Shown piece after piece: positions 1 to 5,595 of a stretch of DNA of 9,561 nt. The position numbers and the translations under genes were made by a program. Below the pieces are notes generated by a model, which was not told the DNA's origin, ran no database searches, and saw nothing but the letters and a program-made list of their open reading frames with translations. The stretch's first letter is position 1; every line of letters begins with the position of its first letter. Source of the stretch: Thermoplasmata archaeon (GTDB lineage: Archaea > Thermoplasmatota > Thermoplasmata > Thermoplasmatales > Thermoplasmataceae); assembly GCA_021811505.1 (NCBI GenBank), contig JAJZOM010000016.1, forward strand, positions 1 to 9,561, read 5' to 3'.

Positions 1-1025
1 AAGAGGCAAAAATGGCCAGGGAAAATGGCGCGGAGGGAATAGGTCTTGCCAGGACGGAGAGAATGTTTCTGGGCAACGAAAGAATCGGAATAATGAGGGC
101 AATGATTATGAGCAATGATCAGGAGGAGAGAAAGAAATATCTGGATAAACTGCTGCCAATGCAGGTATCAGATTTTACTGAATTTTTCTCCACCATGGAG
201 AATTTTCCCGTAATCATCAGGTTGCTCGATCCTCCACTTCACGAATTTCTGCCGGACAAGGAGGAAGTCCTGACTAGGATGCTTGAACTTAGAAACATCG
301 GTGATAAGACTCCACAGCAGAAGAAGGAACTCGAGGATCAGGAAAAGATGTTCCGAACCATCAAAGCACTTGAGGAATTCAACCCAATGCTCGGGTTCAG
401 GGGATGCAGGCTCGGATTGTTGCACCCCGAGATTTACGAGATGCAGACCAGGGCCATAATCACAGCTGCGAAGAACGTGAAGAAGCAGGGGAAGAATATA
501 TTCCCGGAGATCATGATACCTCTTGTTGGTCACCCAAATGAGATCAGGATCTTGAGGGAAAGACTTGAAAAAGTGGCACATGAAGCCATGGGTAATGATA
601 AAGTCGAATACAAGTTCGGAACCATGATAGAGATCCCCAGGGCATGCATAACTGCGGATTCAATAGCAAAATACGCAGACTTCTTCTCATTCGGAACGAA
701 CGATCTGACCCAGATGACATTCGGGTTCAGCAGGGACGACGCAGAGGGAAAATTCCTTGCCAAGTACGTGGAGGACGGGATTCTGGATCAGGATCCATTC
801 TCTTCTGTGGACCAGGAGGGGGTCGGAGAACTCATGAAGATGGCTGTGAAGAAGGGAAGATCGACGAGACCTGACCTTGAGATTGGAATATGCGGCGAAC
901 AGGGTGGAGATCCGGAAACAATAGAATTCTGTCACAGGATAGGACTGAATTATGTATCATCCTCACCATACAGAATTCCTGTTGCCAGACTTGCAGCTGC
1001 GAGGTCCGCGATAATAAAGTCCTGA
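1..1025 (+). CDS. ppdK: Pyruvate, phosphate dikinase, C-terminal part (5' end outside window)
   Basis: PPDK interconverts pyruvate + ATP + Pi and PEP + AMP + PPi in the cytoplasm; in archaea it supports gluconeogenesis or glycolysis. The frame is open through base 3 (Glu-Ala-Lys before the Met at 12), and that Met lies inside a conserved block, so this is the tail of a longer gene (full PPDKs are roughly 870-900 aa) and the Met is not the start. Numbering from that Met, the visible part is the PEP/pyruvate-binding TIM barrel: GAEGIGLARTERMF (residues 6-19), SFGTNDLTQMTFGFSRDDAEG in the middle, and the catalytic-Cys block GICGEQGGDP with Cys294 (codon 891-893), followed by SSSPYRIPVARLAAA. The GGDP spacing and the 'FCHRIGLNYVS' tail fit PPDK better than PEP synthase or PTS enzyme I. 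It stops with TGA at 1023-1025 and converges on the next gene. The family call is near certain; the N-terminal ATP-grasp and phospho-His domains are not in view. Confidence 0.95.
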   Translation, partial: EAKMARENGAEGIGLARTERMFLGNERIGIMRAMIMSNDQEERKKYLDKLLPMQVSDFTEFFSTMENFPVIIRLLDPPLHEFLPDKEEVLTRMLELRNIGDKTPQQKKELEDQEKMFRTIKALEEFNPMLGFRGCRLGLLHPEIYEMQTRAIITAAKNVKKQGKNIFPEIMIPLVGHPNEIRILRERLEKVAHEAMGNDKVEYKFGTMIEIPRACITADSIAKYADFFSFGTNDLTQMTFGFSRDDAEGKFLAKYVEDGILDQDPFSSVDQEGVGELMKMAVKKGRSTRPDLEIGICGEQGGDPETIEFCHRIGLNYVSSSPYRIPVARLAAARSAIIKS

Positions 1026-1053
1026 ATGAAACCATGTGTTGAATGGAAAGGCT

Positions 1054-1079
1054 GGCGTCATGAAATTTAGAGGGACGCC
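1054..1079. terminator. Inverted repeat between convergent genes, possible bidirectional terminator
   Basis: GGCGTC (1054-1059) and GACGCC (1074-1079) are perfect 6-bp inverted arms around a 14-nt loop. The element lies 29 nt after the ppdK stop and spans the stop codon of the convergent membrane gene. There is no clear T-run on either side, so termination is inferred from position only. Confidence 0.3.
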
Positions 1080-1527
1080 GACACCACCATCATGACAATA
1101 ACAAGTAGAACCAGAATGGTCTCTGCTGCAGAGATCATTCTTATCTTTTTATCAAGCCTCATGCATCCGGAACCATGATCGGTATCCTTCCGGATCACTC
1201 CGCTTATCTTTCTGAACAGAAAACCCTCCCCGATGAAAACGTATGCTATGATGGCAAGGACAACGGCGACTAACAGGACAATGCCGGATGAACCAGTAAA
1301 CAGGTCTGTGTTTCCGGATTCCTCAAGAGTCGCCGCAAGAATGATTCCAATTATAATCGCAATTCCTCCGGTTGATCTGGAAAACATGATCTCATTTTCC
1401 AGTTCTTTAGATGACGAGACAGCCTTGATTGATTTGCTGATTGATAATGTCAAGATAACAAGCGATAGAAACCATAGGAAGCCAAAAAGGCGTGAATATA
1501 AAGCAAAATCACTTCAAGGGTGCTCAT
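1067..1527 (-). CDS. Small four-helix membrane protein, reading frame interrupted by a 1-nt deletion
   Basis: I do not recognise a named family. The continuous frame (TTG 1453 to TAA 1067, 128 codons) starts abruptly just after a hydrophobic stretch. Upstream, the frame beginning at ATG 1527 reads MSTLEVILLYIHAFLAS and ends at TGA 1452-1450. Adding one T to the T5 run (A5 on the + strand, 1484-1488) joins the two as ...LLYIHAFFGFLWFLSLVILTLS..., giving about 153 aa with four membrane helices: roughly 5-27, 48-62, 77-99 and 133-151. A histidine lies in helix 1. Size, four helices and the helix-1 'IHxFFGFLW' pattern recall small CopD/DUF2269-type membrane proteins, but this is only a resemblance. 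ATG 1527 is preferred because a TATA-like box is centred 25 nt before it; an in-frame ATG at 1548 is the alternative. It lies downstream of ctaB on the same strand and could belong to the respiratory membrane group. The break could be a real mutation, a read error or a slippage site. Confidence 0.6.
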
Positions 1528-1547
1528 TGTGGTCGATCTCGTGTTCA

Positions 1548-1556
1548 TATAATAAA
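1548..1556 (-). promoter_or_regulatory. TATA-like box for the four-helix membrane gene
   Basis: On the minus strand the bases read TTTATTATA, centred 25 nt before ATG 1527. That is the distance expected for an archaeal TATA box and a leaderless transcript starting at the ATG. This supports 1527 over the upstream ATG at 1548, which would overlap the box. Confidence 0.45.
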
Positions 1557-1630
1557 TTTTATTCTCTAACAATAAGTTTAATTTCACCTGAAGAAATGAT
1601 GAAAAATGTTTTGCAGCCCCTAAGTGCACA

Positions 1631-1674
1631 GATCAACTTTTAGGACCTGTCAGCAATCCTAAAAAATTTTGATC
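1631..1674. repeat. 44-nt imperfect inverted repeat (long hairpin) in a gene-free stretch
   Basis: Outer arms are GATCAA (1631-1636) and TTGATC (1669-1674). Inner arms are TTTTAGGA (1638-1645) and TCCTAAAA (1657-1664). They are separated by a small internal loop (C against AATT) and enclose an 11-nt loop: 14 pairs in all. The arms run T-rich to A-rich on both strands, which is not the layout of an intrinsic terminator. It sits about 54 nt beyond the 3' end of ctaB and about 100 nt before the four-helix gene. The surrounding stretch (1528-1727) holds no other supportable gene. A 3'-UTR structure, a protein-binding site or a small repeat element are possible roles. Confidence 0.55.
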
Positions 1675-1727
1675 TTTATTGCCGTATCTTAAGAGATTCA
1701 GATATGCAGTCAAATATAAGCGACAGT

Positions 1728-2606
1728 TCAAACAAATTTCAAAATCATGAAGAGAGTAAATACAATGGCAAGGTAAGGGCTGGAGTACTTGAAGAGATTG
1801 AAGGAACTTTTAATATTGTGCTCCTTCACGAACAAAGCAGCGAATATCAGCAAAGGGGCGGACAGGGCTGCGACGACTAAAATATAAGTTGTAGAATTTT
1901 CCCCGAGAAAGTAGGGAATTATTGAAAATACGACAAGAAGGATCGCAGAAAACGAAATGCAGGCTGCAGAAATTTTATCTGAATATACAACCGGCAGCAT
2001 CGGTACGCCTGCCTTCTCATAATCATCCCTGTAACGGTAGGCAAGGCTCCATATATGCACCGGAATCCATACGACTACGAGGGCAAAGAGGAACCAGGGA
2101 AGAATAGAAAAGGAGGAAGTGACAGTGTACCATCCGACAAGCACAGGAAAACCGCCAGAGAAACCGCCTAATATGACGCTCCACGGGGTCCTTCTCTTGA
2201 GCAACAGGCTGTACACGACCACGTTGTCTGCAATTCCCACCGATATAAACGATGCCGCGAGAAATTTTCCAAAGAGTGTGAGAAGAAATACGGACAGAAC
2301 GATCAGTGATAAGCCTAAGAGAAGACCATTCCTTGGTAAAATATTGCCTGTTACAAGGGGTCTGTTTCTGGTCCTGGCCATTTTAGCATCTATATCACGA
2401 TCTATGACATTGGTGACAGATTCTGACCCTGCAGCTCCGGCGGAAAGTGAAATCACAGCCAGCAGCACAAAAAACCAGTCCGAAGGGGAAGACCGGTCAA
2501 TTGCAAGCACTGCACCAGCAGCGCCCACGAACACAAGAAGTGACCACACCTTTGGCTTGGTGTACTTGAAATAAAGGGGAATCATTTTCCTCATGCCGCC
2601 GACCAA
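1728..2606 (-). CDS. ctaB: Protoheme IX farnesyltransferase (heme O synthase)
   Basis: This UbiA-superfamily integral membrane enzyme transfers the farnesyl group of FPP to heme b to make heme O, needed for heme-O/A terminal oxidases. The 292-aa protein begins with TKPKVWSLLVF, has the first Asp-rich motif intact (NVIDRDIDAKMARTRNRPL, about 66-85), the mid-block KRRTPWSVILGGFSGG, and the second motif WSLAYRYRDDYEKAGVPMLP, all diagnostic of CtaB/COX10 rather than UbiA or MenA. About eight to nine membrane helices are visible. The TTG at 2606 is taken as start because GGTGATC lies 5 nt before it; in-frame ATGs at 2594 and 2585 are alternatives, and the conserved block begins only after the latter. 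It is transcribed divergently from the 12-helix histidine membrane protein, with 107 nt between them holding both promoters. The adjoining gene suggests an oxidase-related neighbourhood. Confidence 0.93.
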   Translation of the reverse strand: MVGGMRKMIPLYFKYTKPKVWSLLVFVGAAGAVLAIDRSSPSDWFFVLLAVISLSAGAAGSESVTNVIDRDIDAKMARTRNRPLVTGNILPRNGLLLGLSLIVLSVFLLTLFGKFLAASFISVGIADNVVVYSLLLKRRTPWSVILGGFSGGFPVLVGWYTVTSSFSILPWFLFALVVVWIPVHIWSLAYRYRDDYEKAGVPMLPVVYSDKISAACISFSAILLVVFSIIPYFLGENSTTYILVVAALSAPLLIFAALFVKEHNIKSSFNLFKYSSPYLAIVFTLFMILKFV

Positions 2607-2611
2607 ATGCA

Positions 2612-2618
2612 GATCACC
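2612..2618 (-). promoter_or_regulatory. Shine-Dalgarno site deciding the TTG start of ctaB
   Basis: Minus-strand GGTGATC complements the conserved 3' end of archaeal 16S rRNA (GATCACC) and ends 5 nt before TTG 2606. The ATG at 2594 would be 17 nt away, too far for this site. Confidence 0.5.
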
Positions 2619-2638
2619 ATATTTGAGTTATGATTGGG

Positions 2639-2650
2639 AAATAAATAATT
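2639..2650 (-). promoter_or_regulatory. TATA-like box for ctaB
   Basis: Minus-strand AATTATTTATTT. Counting about 25 nt from its centre puts transcription start near 2620, giving a short leader that includes the GGTGATC site. Confidence 0.4.
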
Positions 2651-2677
2651 TTCGATCCTGTTATATTAGGTCGGACC

Positions 2678-2687
2678 TTTTAATAAA
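2678..2687 (+). promoter_or_regulatory. TATA-like box for the 12-helix membrane protein gene
   Basis: TTTTAATAAA is centred about 31 nt before ATG 2714, consistent with a transcript that starts only a few bases before the start codon. No Shine-Dalgarno site is seen between them. Confidence 0.45.
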
Positions 2688-2713
2688 GACTAAGTATCAA
2701 ACAATGAGTTCAA

Positions 2714-4114
2714 ATGGTCTCAGAAAGAAATTCGAATTCTAAGTGGAAGGAAATCCTGCTAAGTCCGAAGGATAACATCATAGCCGTACTGGCTTTCATA
2801 AGCATTTTTCTTGTGATCGGTCCAATCCTTCCAGGCGTGAGCTGGTTCAGTTTGGGTGATTTCAGCCTTGATATGGTTAATTTTTATCACACCATAATGA
2901 TACCATTTGCGTTTCTGCTTATTCTGTACGCATCAGAACTTCTTGGTTTAGGCTTGCTGGAAAGAAAGGCAGTTAATCTCAGCACATACCCTGTCCTGCT
3001 CCTCACGGTTCTTGGAACAATTTTCTTCTATCCGGCAAGCACACAAACCGCAGATTATGTGCTACAGGCGATGAGGGATGTCTGGATGCTCGTACTTGCG
3101 CTCATGTTCTTAGTTTATCTGCTGGTGCTTCCTTTCCGAGACAGACAGAAATTCAAGAATATATGGGGGGCATACACGCTCATTGTCATCACAACGATCT
3201 CTGCGGGAATCGCAGCTGTGGTTGGAATGATCTATGAATATGGCAACTTGTTCGGATACGCTTCCTTACCAGCCCTTAACAATGATGTTAATGCATGGGG
3301 TGGACTGCAGACATTTCTTGGCAATCTTATAACATCGCACTCACACCAGATGCTTCCTGCGGTCATGGGTGGAATCGTCGGTCTTGCAGCGGTAAGCTTT
3401 GGGTACGAGAAACTATCTTCGGTGAAGAGAAACTTCGTGAATGCAGGCCTGATAATCGCAGTGATTGGAACAATTTCGATGAGCTATCTGTATTTTATCT
3501 CATCATTTGGAACTTACGTGATACCTGCGATATTCACATCCGGCACGGGCGGGATGAACGGGCTTGCCTTGGACGACAGTCAGACAGGCATAGTAGGCAT
3601 CGGGGCTCTCGTAACGATTATCGGGCTCTATTACCTGCTGTCCGGAAACCGGGCGGATCGCCTGGTTCAGATCTCTGAGATGCTGACATGGATCGCCACG
3701 ATGGCTGTCATGATCGGTGTGGGATATGCGATGGAGTTTAACGAAACCTATTATGGTTTTGGATCTCCGGGAGTTCCCCCAAACGGTGGGCCCGGCTTCC
3801 AGTACGATATGGCTTTCACGGACGGACATCTTCTGTTTGCATTTTTCCTTATGCCATTGGTGGCTGGGATATTACTCCTAACCATGCACTACATCAAGGA
3901 ATTTAACACTGAAAAGAGGCTGATCACCTACTTCATAATAGCAGGGACCATAATTGGGGGTTTTGGTGTTCTGGAGTATGTTATCACGCTATCTTGGGTT
4001 GTGGAGGCCATCGGATTGGCATTGCTAATAATAGCAATAATAATAACAACATACACTTTTGTCAGATCTGCAAGTGAAAAGGATGGGATAAAGAGAACAC
4101 AACCTGCAAACTGA
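2714..4114 (+). CDS. 12-helix membrane protein with conserved-looking intramembrane histidines; possible divergent heme protein
   Basis: I do not recognise a named family. The 466-aa protein has about 12 hydrophobic helices (approximate centres 32, 67, 98, 128, 162, 217, 252, 301, 330, 381, 417, 440), a 20-residue polar N-terminus and a charged tail. There are only five histidines: H59 in helix 2 (FYHTIMIP), H209 and H211 at helix 6 (TSHSHQMLP), H372 at helix 10 (DGHLLFAFFLMP) and H392 at its far end. Histidines in helices 2, 6 and 10 of a 12-helix protein recall the pseudo-threefold layout of heme-copper oxidase subunit I, but the His-His pair of helix VII, the HxH of helix X and the helix-VI Tyr motif are absent. 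It is therefore not an ordinary oxidase subunit. A loop rich in Gly/Pro (348-362) precedes helix 10. Start: an in-frame TGA at 2705 leaves ATG 2714 as the first usable start. Its neighbour ctaB (divergent) makes a redox role plausible. Cytochrome bd subunit I was considered; the GRQPW motif is missing. Confidence 0.85.
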   Translation: MVSERNSNSKWKEILLSPKDNIIAVLAFISIFLVIGPILPGVSWFSLGDFSLDMVNFYHTIMIPFAFLLILYASELLGLGLLERKAVNLSTYPVLLLTVLGTIFFYPASTQTADYVLQAMRDVWMLVLALMFLVYLLVLPFRDRQKFKNIWGAYTLIVITTISAGIAAVVGMIYEYGNLFGYASLPALNNDVNAWGGLQTFLGNLITSHSHQMLPAVMGGIVGLAAVSFGYEKLSSVKRNFVNAGLIIAVIGTISMSYLYFISSFGTYVIPAIFTSGTGGMNGLALDDSQTGIVGIGALVTIIGLYYLLSGNRADRLVQISEMLTWIATMAVMIGVGYAMEFNETYYGFGSPGVPPNGGPGFQYDMAFTDGHLLFAFFLMPLVAGILLLTMHYIKEFNTEKRLITYFIIAGTIIGGFGVLEYVITLSWVVEAIGLALLIIAIIITTYTFVRSASEKDGIKRTQPAN

Positions 4115-4146
4115 GGAATTGGATTCCTCAGGCATATTTTTATTTT
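4111..4146 (+). terminator. Hairpin terminator overlapping the stop codon of the 12-helix gene
   Basis: CTGAGGAAT (4111-4119), loop TGG and ATTCCTCAG (4123-4131) form a perfect 9-bp stem, followed by GCATATTTTTATTTT. The stop codon TGA (4112-4114) is part of the 5' arm, so a terminating ribosome would cover the stem. Confidence 0.7.
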
Positions 4147-4153
4147 CATAAAC

Positions 4154-4221
4154 TGACAGCAATACCCATCACTGTCACTGGTACAATGGCTCATAACAGT
4201 TCTTGCCGAGAGGCGGTTTTT
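4154..4221 (+). other. Two small hairpins ending in a T5 run; possible small RNA or second terminator
   Basis: TGACAG (4154-4159) pairs with CTGTCA (4172-4177). Further on, TTGCC (4203-4207), loop GAGA and GGCGG (4212-4216) form a five-pair stem (two G-U pairs) followed directly by TTTTT (4217-4221), the form of an intrinsic terminator with a GNRA-type loop. It may be a backup terminator for the 12-helix gene or the end of a short transcript. No convincing gene is seen in 4115-4338; a 22-codon ORF at 4186-4254 overlaps this element without support. Confidence 0.3.
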
Positions 4222-4290
4222 GAAATTGAAAAAATTCAGGCCAAATATCAATAGCGTGAACAAAATAGTGAGAAAGGTTAATTGTTGTGC

Positions 4291-4332
4291 ATGAATTCAG
4301 CCAGAATCAGAAATGGAAATTTCTGGCGGTAA
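4291..4332 (+). promoter_or_regulatory. Leader of the MFS gene: two mutually exclusive hairpins over a 13-codon mini-ORF
   Basis: CAGAAAT (4308-4314), loop GGAA and ATTTCTG (4319-4325) form a perfect 7-bp hairpin. GCCAGAA (4300-4306) can instead pair with TTCTGGC (4321-4327). Both use the same 3' arm, which runs into GGCGGT (4325-4330), the only candidate ribosome-binding site, 8 nt before ATG 4339. A mini-ORF from ATG 4291 (MNSARIRNGNFWR, stop TAA 4330-4332) covers both 5' arms and is in frame with the transporter. Regulation of translation is inferred, not shown. Confidence 0.35.
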
Positions 4333-4338
4333 GATCTT

Positions 4339-5568
4339 ATGAATTTCTCTTCAGTCCGTAACTCCTTGATGTTTGGAAAAAGAGAATTATGGGCGGTATC
4401 AACCGCATCCATGATCAGGTCCATAGGATTCGGCATGAGCTGGCCATTCCTGGCCATTTTCCTCAATGTGGAACTGCAAATCCCCATCTATATAGTAGGT
4501 CTGCTGTTCAGTCTTTCCACGGTAAGTTCCATTGTTTTCAGCATAATTGGCGGAGGTCTCTCAGATTATCTTGGCAGGAAGACTATGCTTCTGATCGGAA
4601 GTGTCATAGGGGCTTCCATATACGGATCGCTGGCATTCCTCATATTCCATTCCTATGCAGTAATCCTGATCGAAATACTCTTCGTCTTTTCTTCCATTTC
4701 AGGTGCCATAGTGTTTCCTGCCGCATCTGCTCTGGTGTCGGATGTCACCGATGAATCTGAGAGAACAATGGCATACAGCATTTACCGGATAATGTCCAAC
4801 GTGGGGTGGGCAATTGGTCCTTTGACAGGGGCCTTTGTCTATGATTATGGAATGTACATTATATTCATCATTCTGGCAGTCACAAATATTCTGCAGTTTA
4901 TAGTCATATATTTCTACATTAGCAGGAAGAAAAGAAAATTAACTAGGCTGAGGACAAGGGCGAATTTCCTCGTTTATGACAAGTACCTGTTTGCCTTCTC
5001 AATTGGAACATTTCTGATAACCGTACTATCGTCACAGTTTTCGGTGACCCTCCCGGTTTATTCAGACAAGGCCATAGGTATACCAGCATCCAGTCTGGGT
5101 TACATCTACGCTGTCAACGGAATAATTGTTGTTGCGGGGCAGTATCCGATGTCATGGATCATGAGAAGGGTTTCAGATATCAAGGTGATGATGGTTGGAT
5201 CTCTCTTCTATTCAATAGGATATGTTCTTGTCGGTTTTTCCGGCACTTTGATTGACCTTATGCTGGACATGGTCCTCATAACAGTCGGCGAGAATCTTAC
5301 CAGTCCAGGCATGAATTCCGTGGTTTCAAAGATTGCTCCCTCTGGAAAAACAGGTATATACATGGGATTTCTGGGTATGGTCAATTCAACAGGCAGGGCC
5401 CTGGGGCCTTCCCTTGGGTCAGTGTTTCTGTTCGTTTATGCATACAATGGACCTGAGGTTTGGTTGTCTCTGTGCTCCTTTGGACTGGTGGCGATAATGG
5501 CACTGAACATAGCTGCCAAAATGATCTATTCGCGGCAACCATCAGTATCGACTCCTGAATCAGTTTAA
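4339..5568 (+). CDS. Major facilitator superfamily transporter (12 helices, drug/H+ antiporter-like)
   Basis: A proton-coupled or facilitative transporter of the cytoplasmic membrane; the substrate cannot be read from the sequence. The 409-aa protein has two halves of about six helices joined by a basic loop (SRKKRKLTRLRTR, about 195-207). MFS motif A is clear in the loop after helix 2 (GGLSDYLGRKTMLL, about 72-85). A motif-C-like stretch, YRIMSNVGWAIGPLTGAF (about 149-166), is typical of the 12-helix drug:H+ antiporter group (DHA1) and of related exporters. The second half carries a weaker motif-A copy around SWIMRRVSDIKVMMVG. An in-frame TAA at 4330-4332 makes ATG 4339 the first possible start; only a partial ribosome site (GGCGGT) precedes it. 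It stands alone, with a terminator between it and the upstream gene and the downstream gene convergent. The family is certain; efflux of drugs or metabolites is a guess from the motif-C-like block. Confidence 0.92.
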   Translation: MNFSSVRNSLMFGKRELWAVSTASMIRSIGFGMSWPFLAIFLNVELQIPIYIVGLLFSLSTVSSIVFSIIGGGLSDYLGRKTMLLIGSVIGASIYGSLAFLIFHSYAVILIEILFVFSSISGAIVFPAASALVSDVTDESERTMAYSIYRIMSNVGWAIGPLTGAFVYDYGMYIIFIILAVTNILQFIVIYFYISRKKRKLTRLRTRANFLVYDKYLFAFSIGTFLITVLSSQFSVTLPVYSDKAIGIPASSLGYIYAVNGIIVVAGQYPMSWIMRRVSDIKVMMVGSLFYSIGYVLVGFSGTLIDLMLDMVLITVGENLTSPGMNSVVSKIAPSGKTGIYMGFLGMVNSTGRALGPSLGSVFLFVYAYNGPEVWLSLCSFGLVAIMALNIAAKMIYSRQPSVSTPESV

Positions 5569-5576
5569 TGATTCAG
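5555..5576. terminator. Inverted repeat enclosing the MFS stop codon, between convergent genes
   Basis: CTGAATCA (5555-5562) and TGATTCAG (5569-5576) are perfect 8-bp arms; the 6-nt loop GTTTAA contains the TAA stop (5566-5568). It lies 19 nt from the end of the convergent UbiA gene. No T-run follows on either strand, so it may act as an mRNA 3'-end structure rather than a classic terminator. Confidence 0.4.
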
Positions 5577-5595
5577 ACCGAAGGTACCCGATCAA

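Noticed and set aside
1233..1643. 136-codon plus-strand ORF
   Set aside because: It is antisense to the four-helix membrane gene; the minus strand gives clear membrane helices and a promoter, the plus strand gives no recognisable motif.
1704..1880. 58-codon plus-strand ORF with an AT-rich box about 27 nt upstream
   Set aside because: Most of it is antisense to the conserved C-terminus of ctaB, its composition is what antisense of membrane codons gives, and I recognise no family.
2704..2742. 12-codon ORF (ATG 2704) overlapping the start of the 12-helix gene in another frame
   Set aside because: Too short, no ribosome site, and its overlap with ATG 2714 is easily due to chance.
3503..3829. 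Minus-strand ORFs inside the 12-helix gene, including 108 codons
   Set aside because: Shadow of a well-supported membrane protein gene; no motif.
2714..4114. Cytochrome bd subunit I (CydA) as identity of the 12-helix protein
   Set aside because: The helix-2 and helix-6 histidines look superficially similar, but the GRQPW motif is missing and there are about 12 helices rather than nine.
4186..4254. 22-codon ORF in the gene-free stretch
   Set aside because: No ribosome site or well-placed promoter, and it runs through a terminator-like hairpin.
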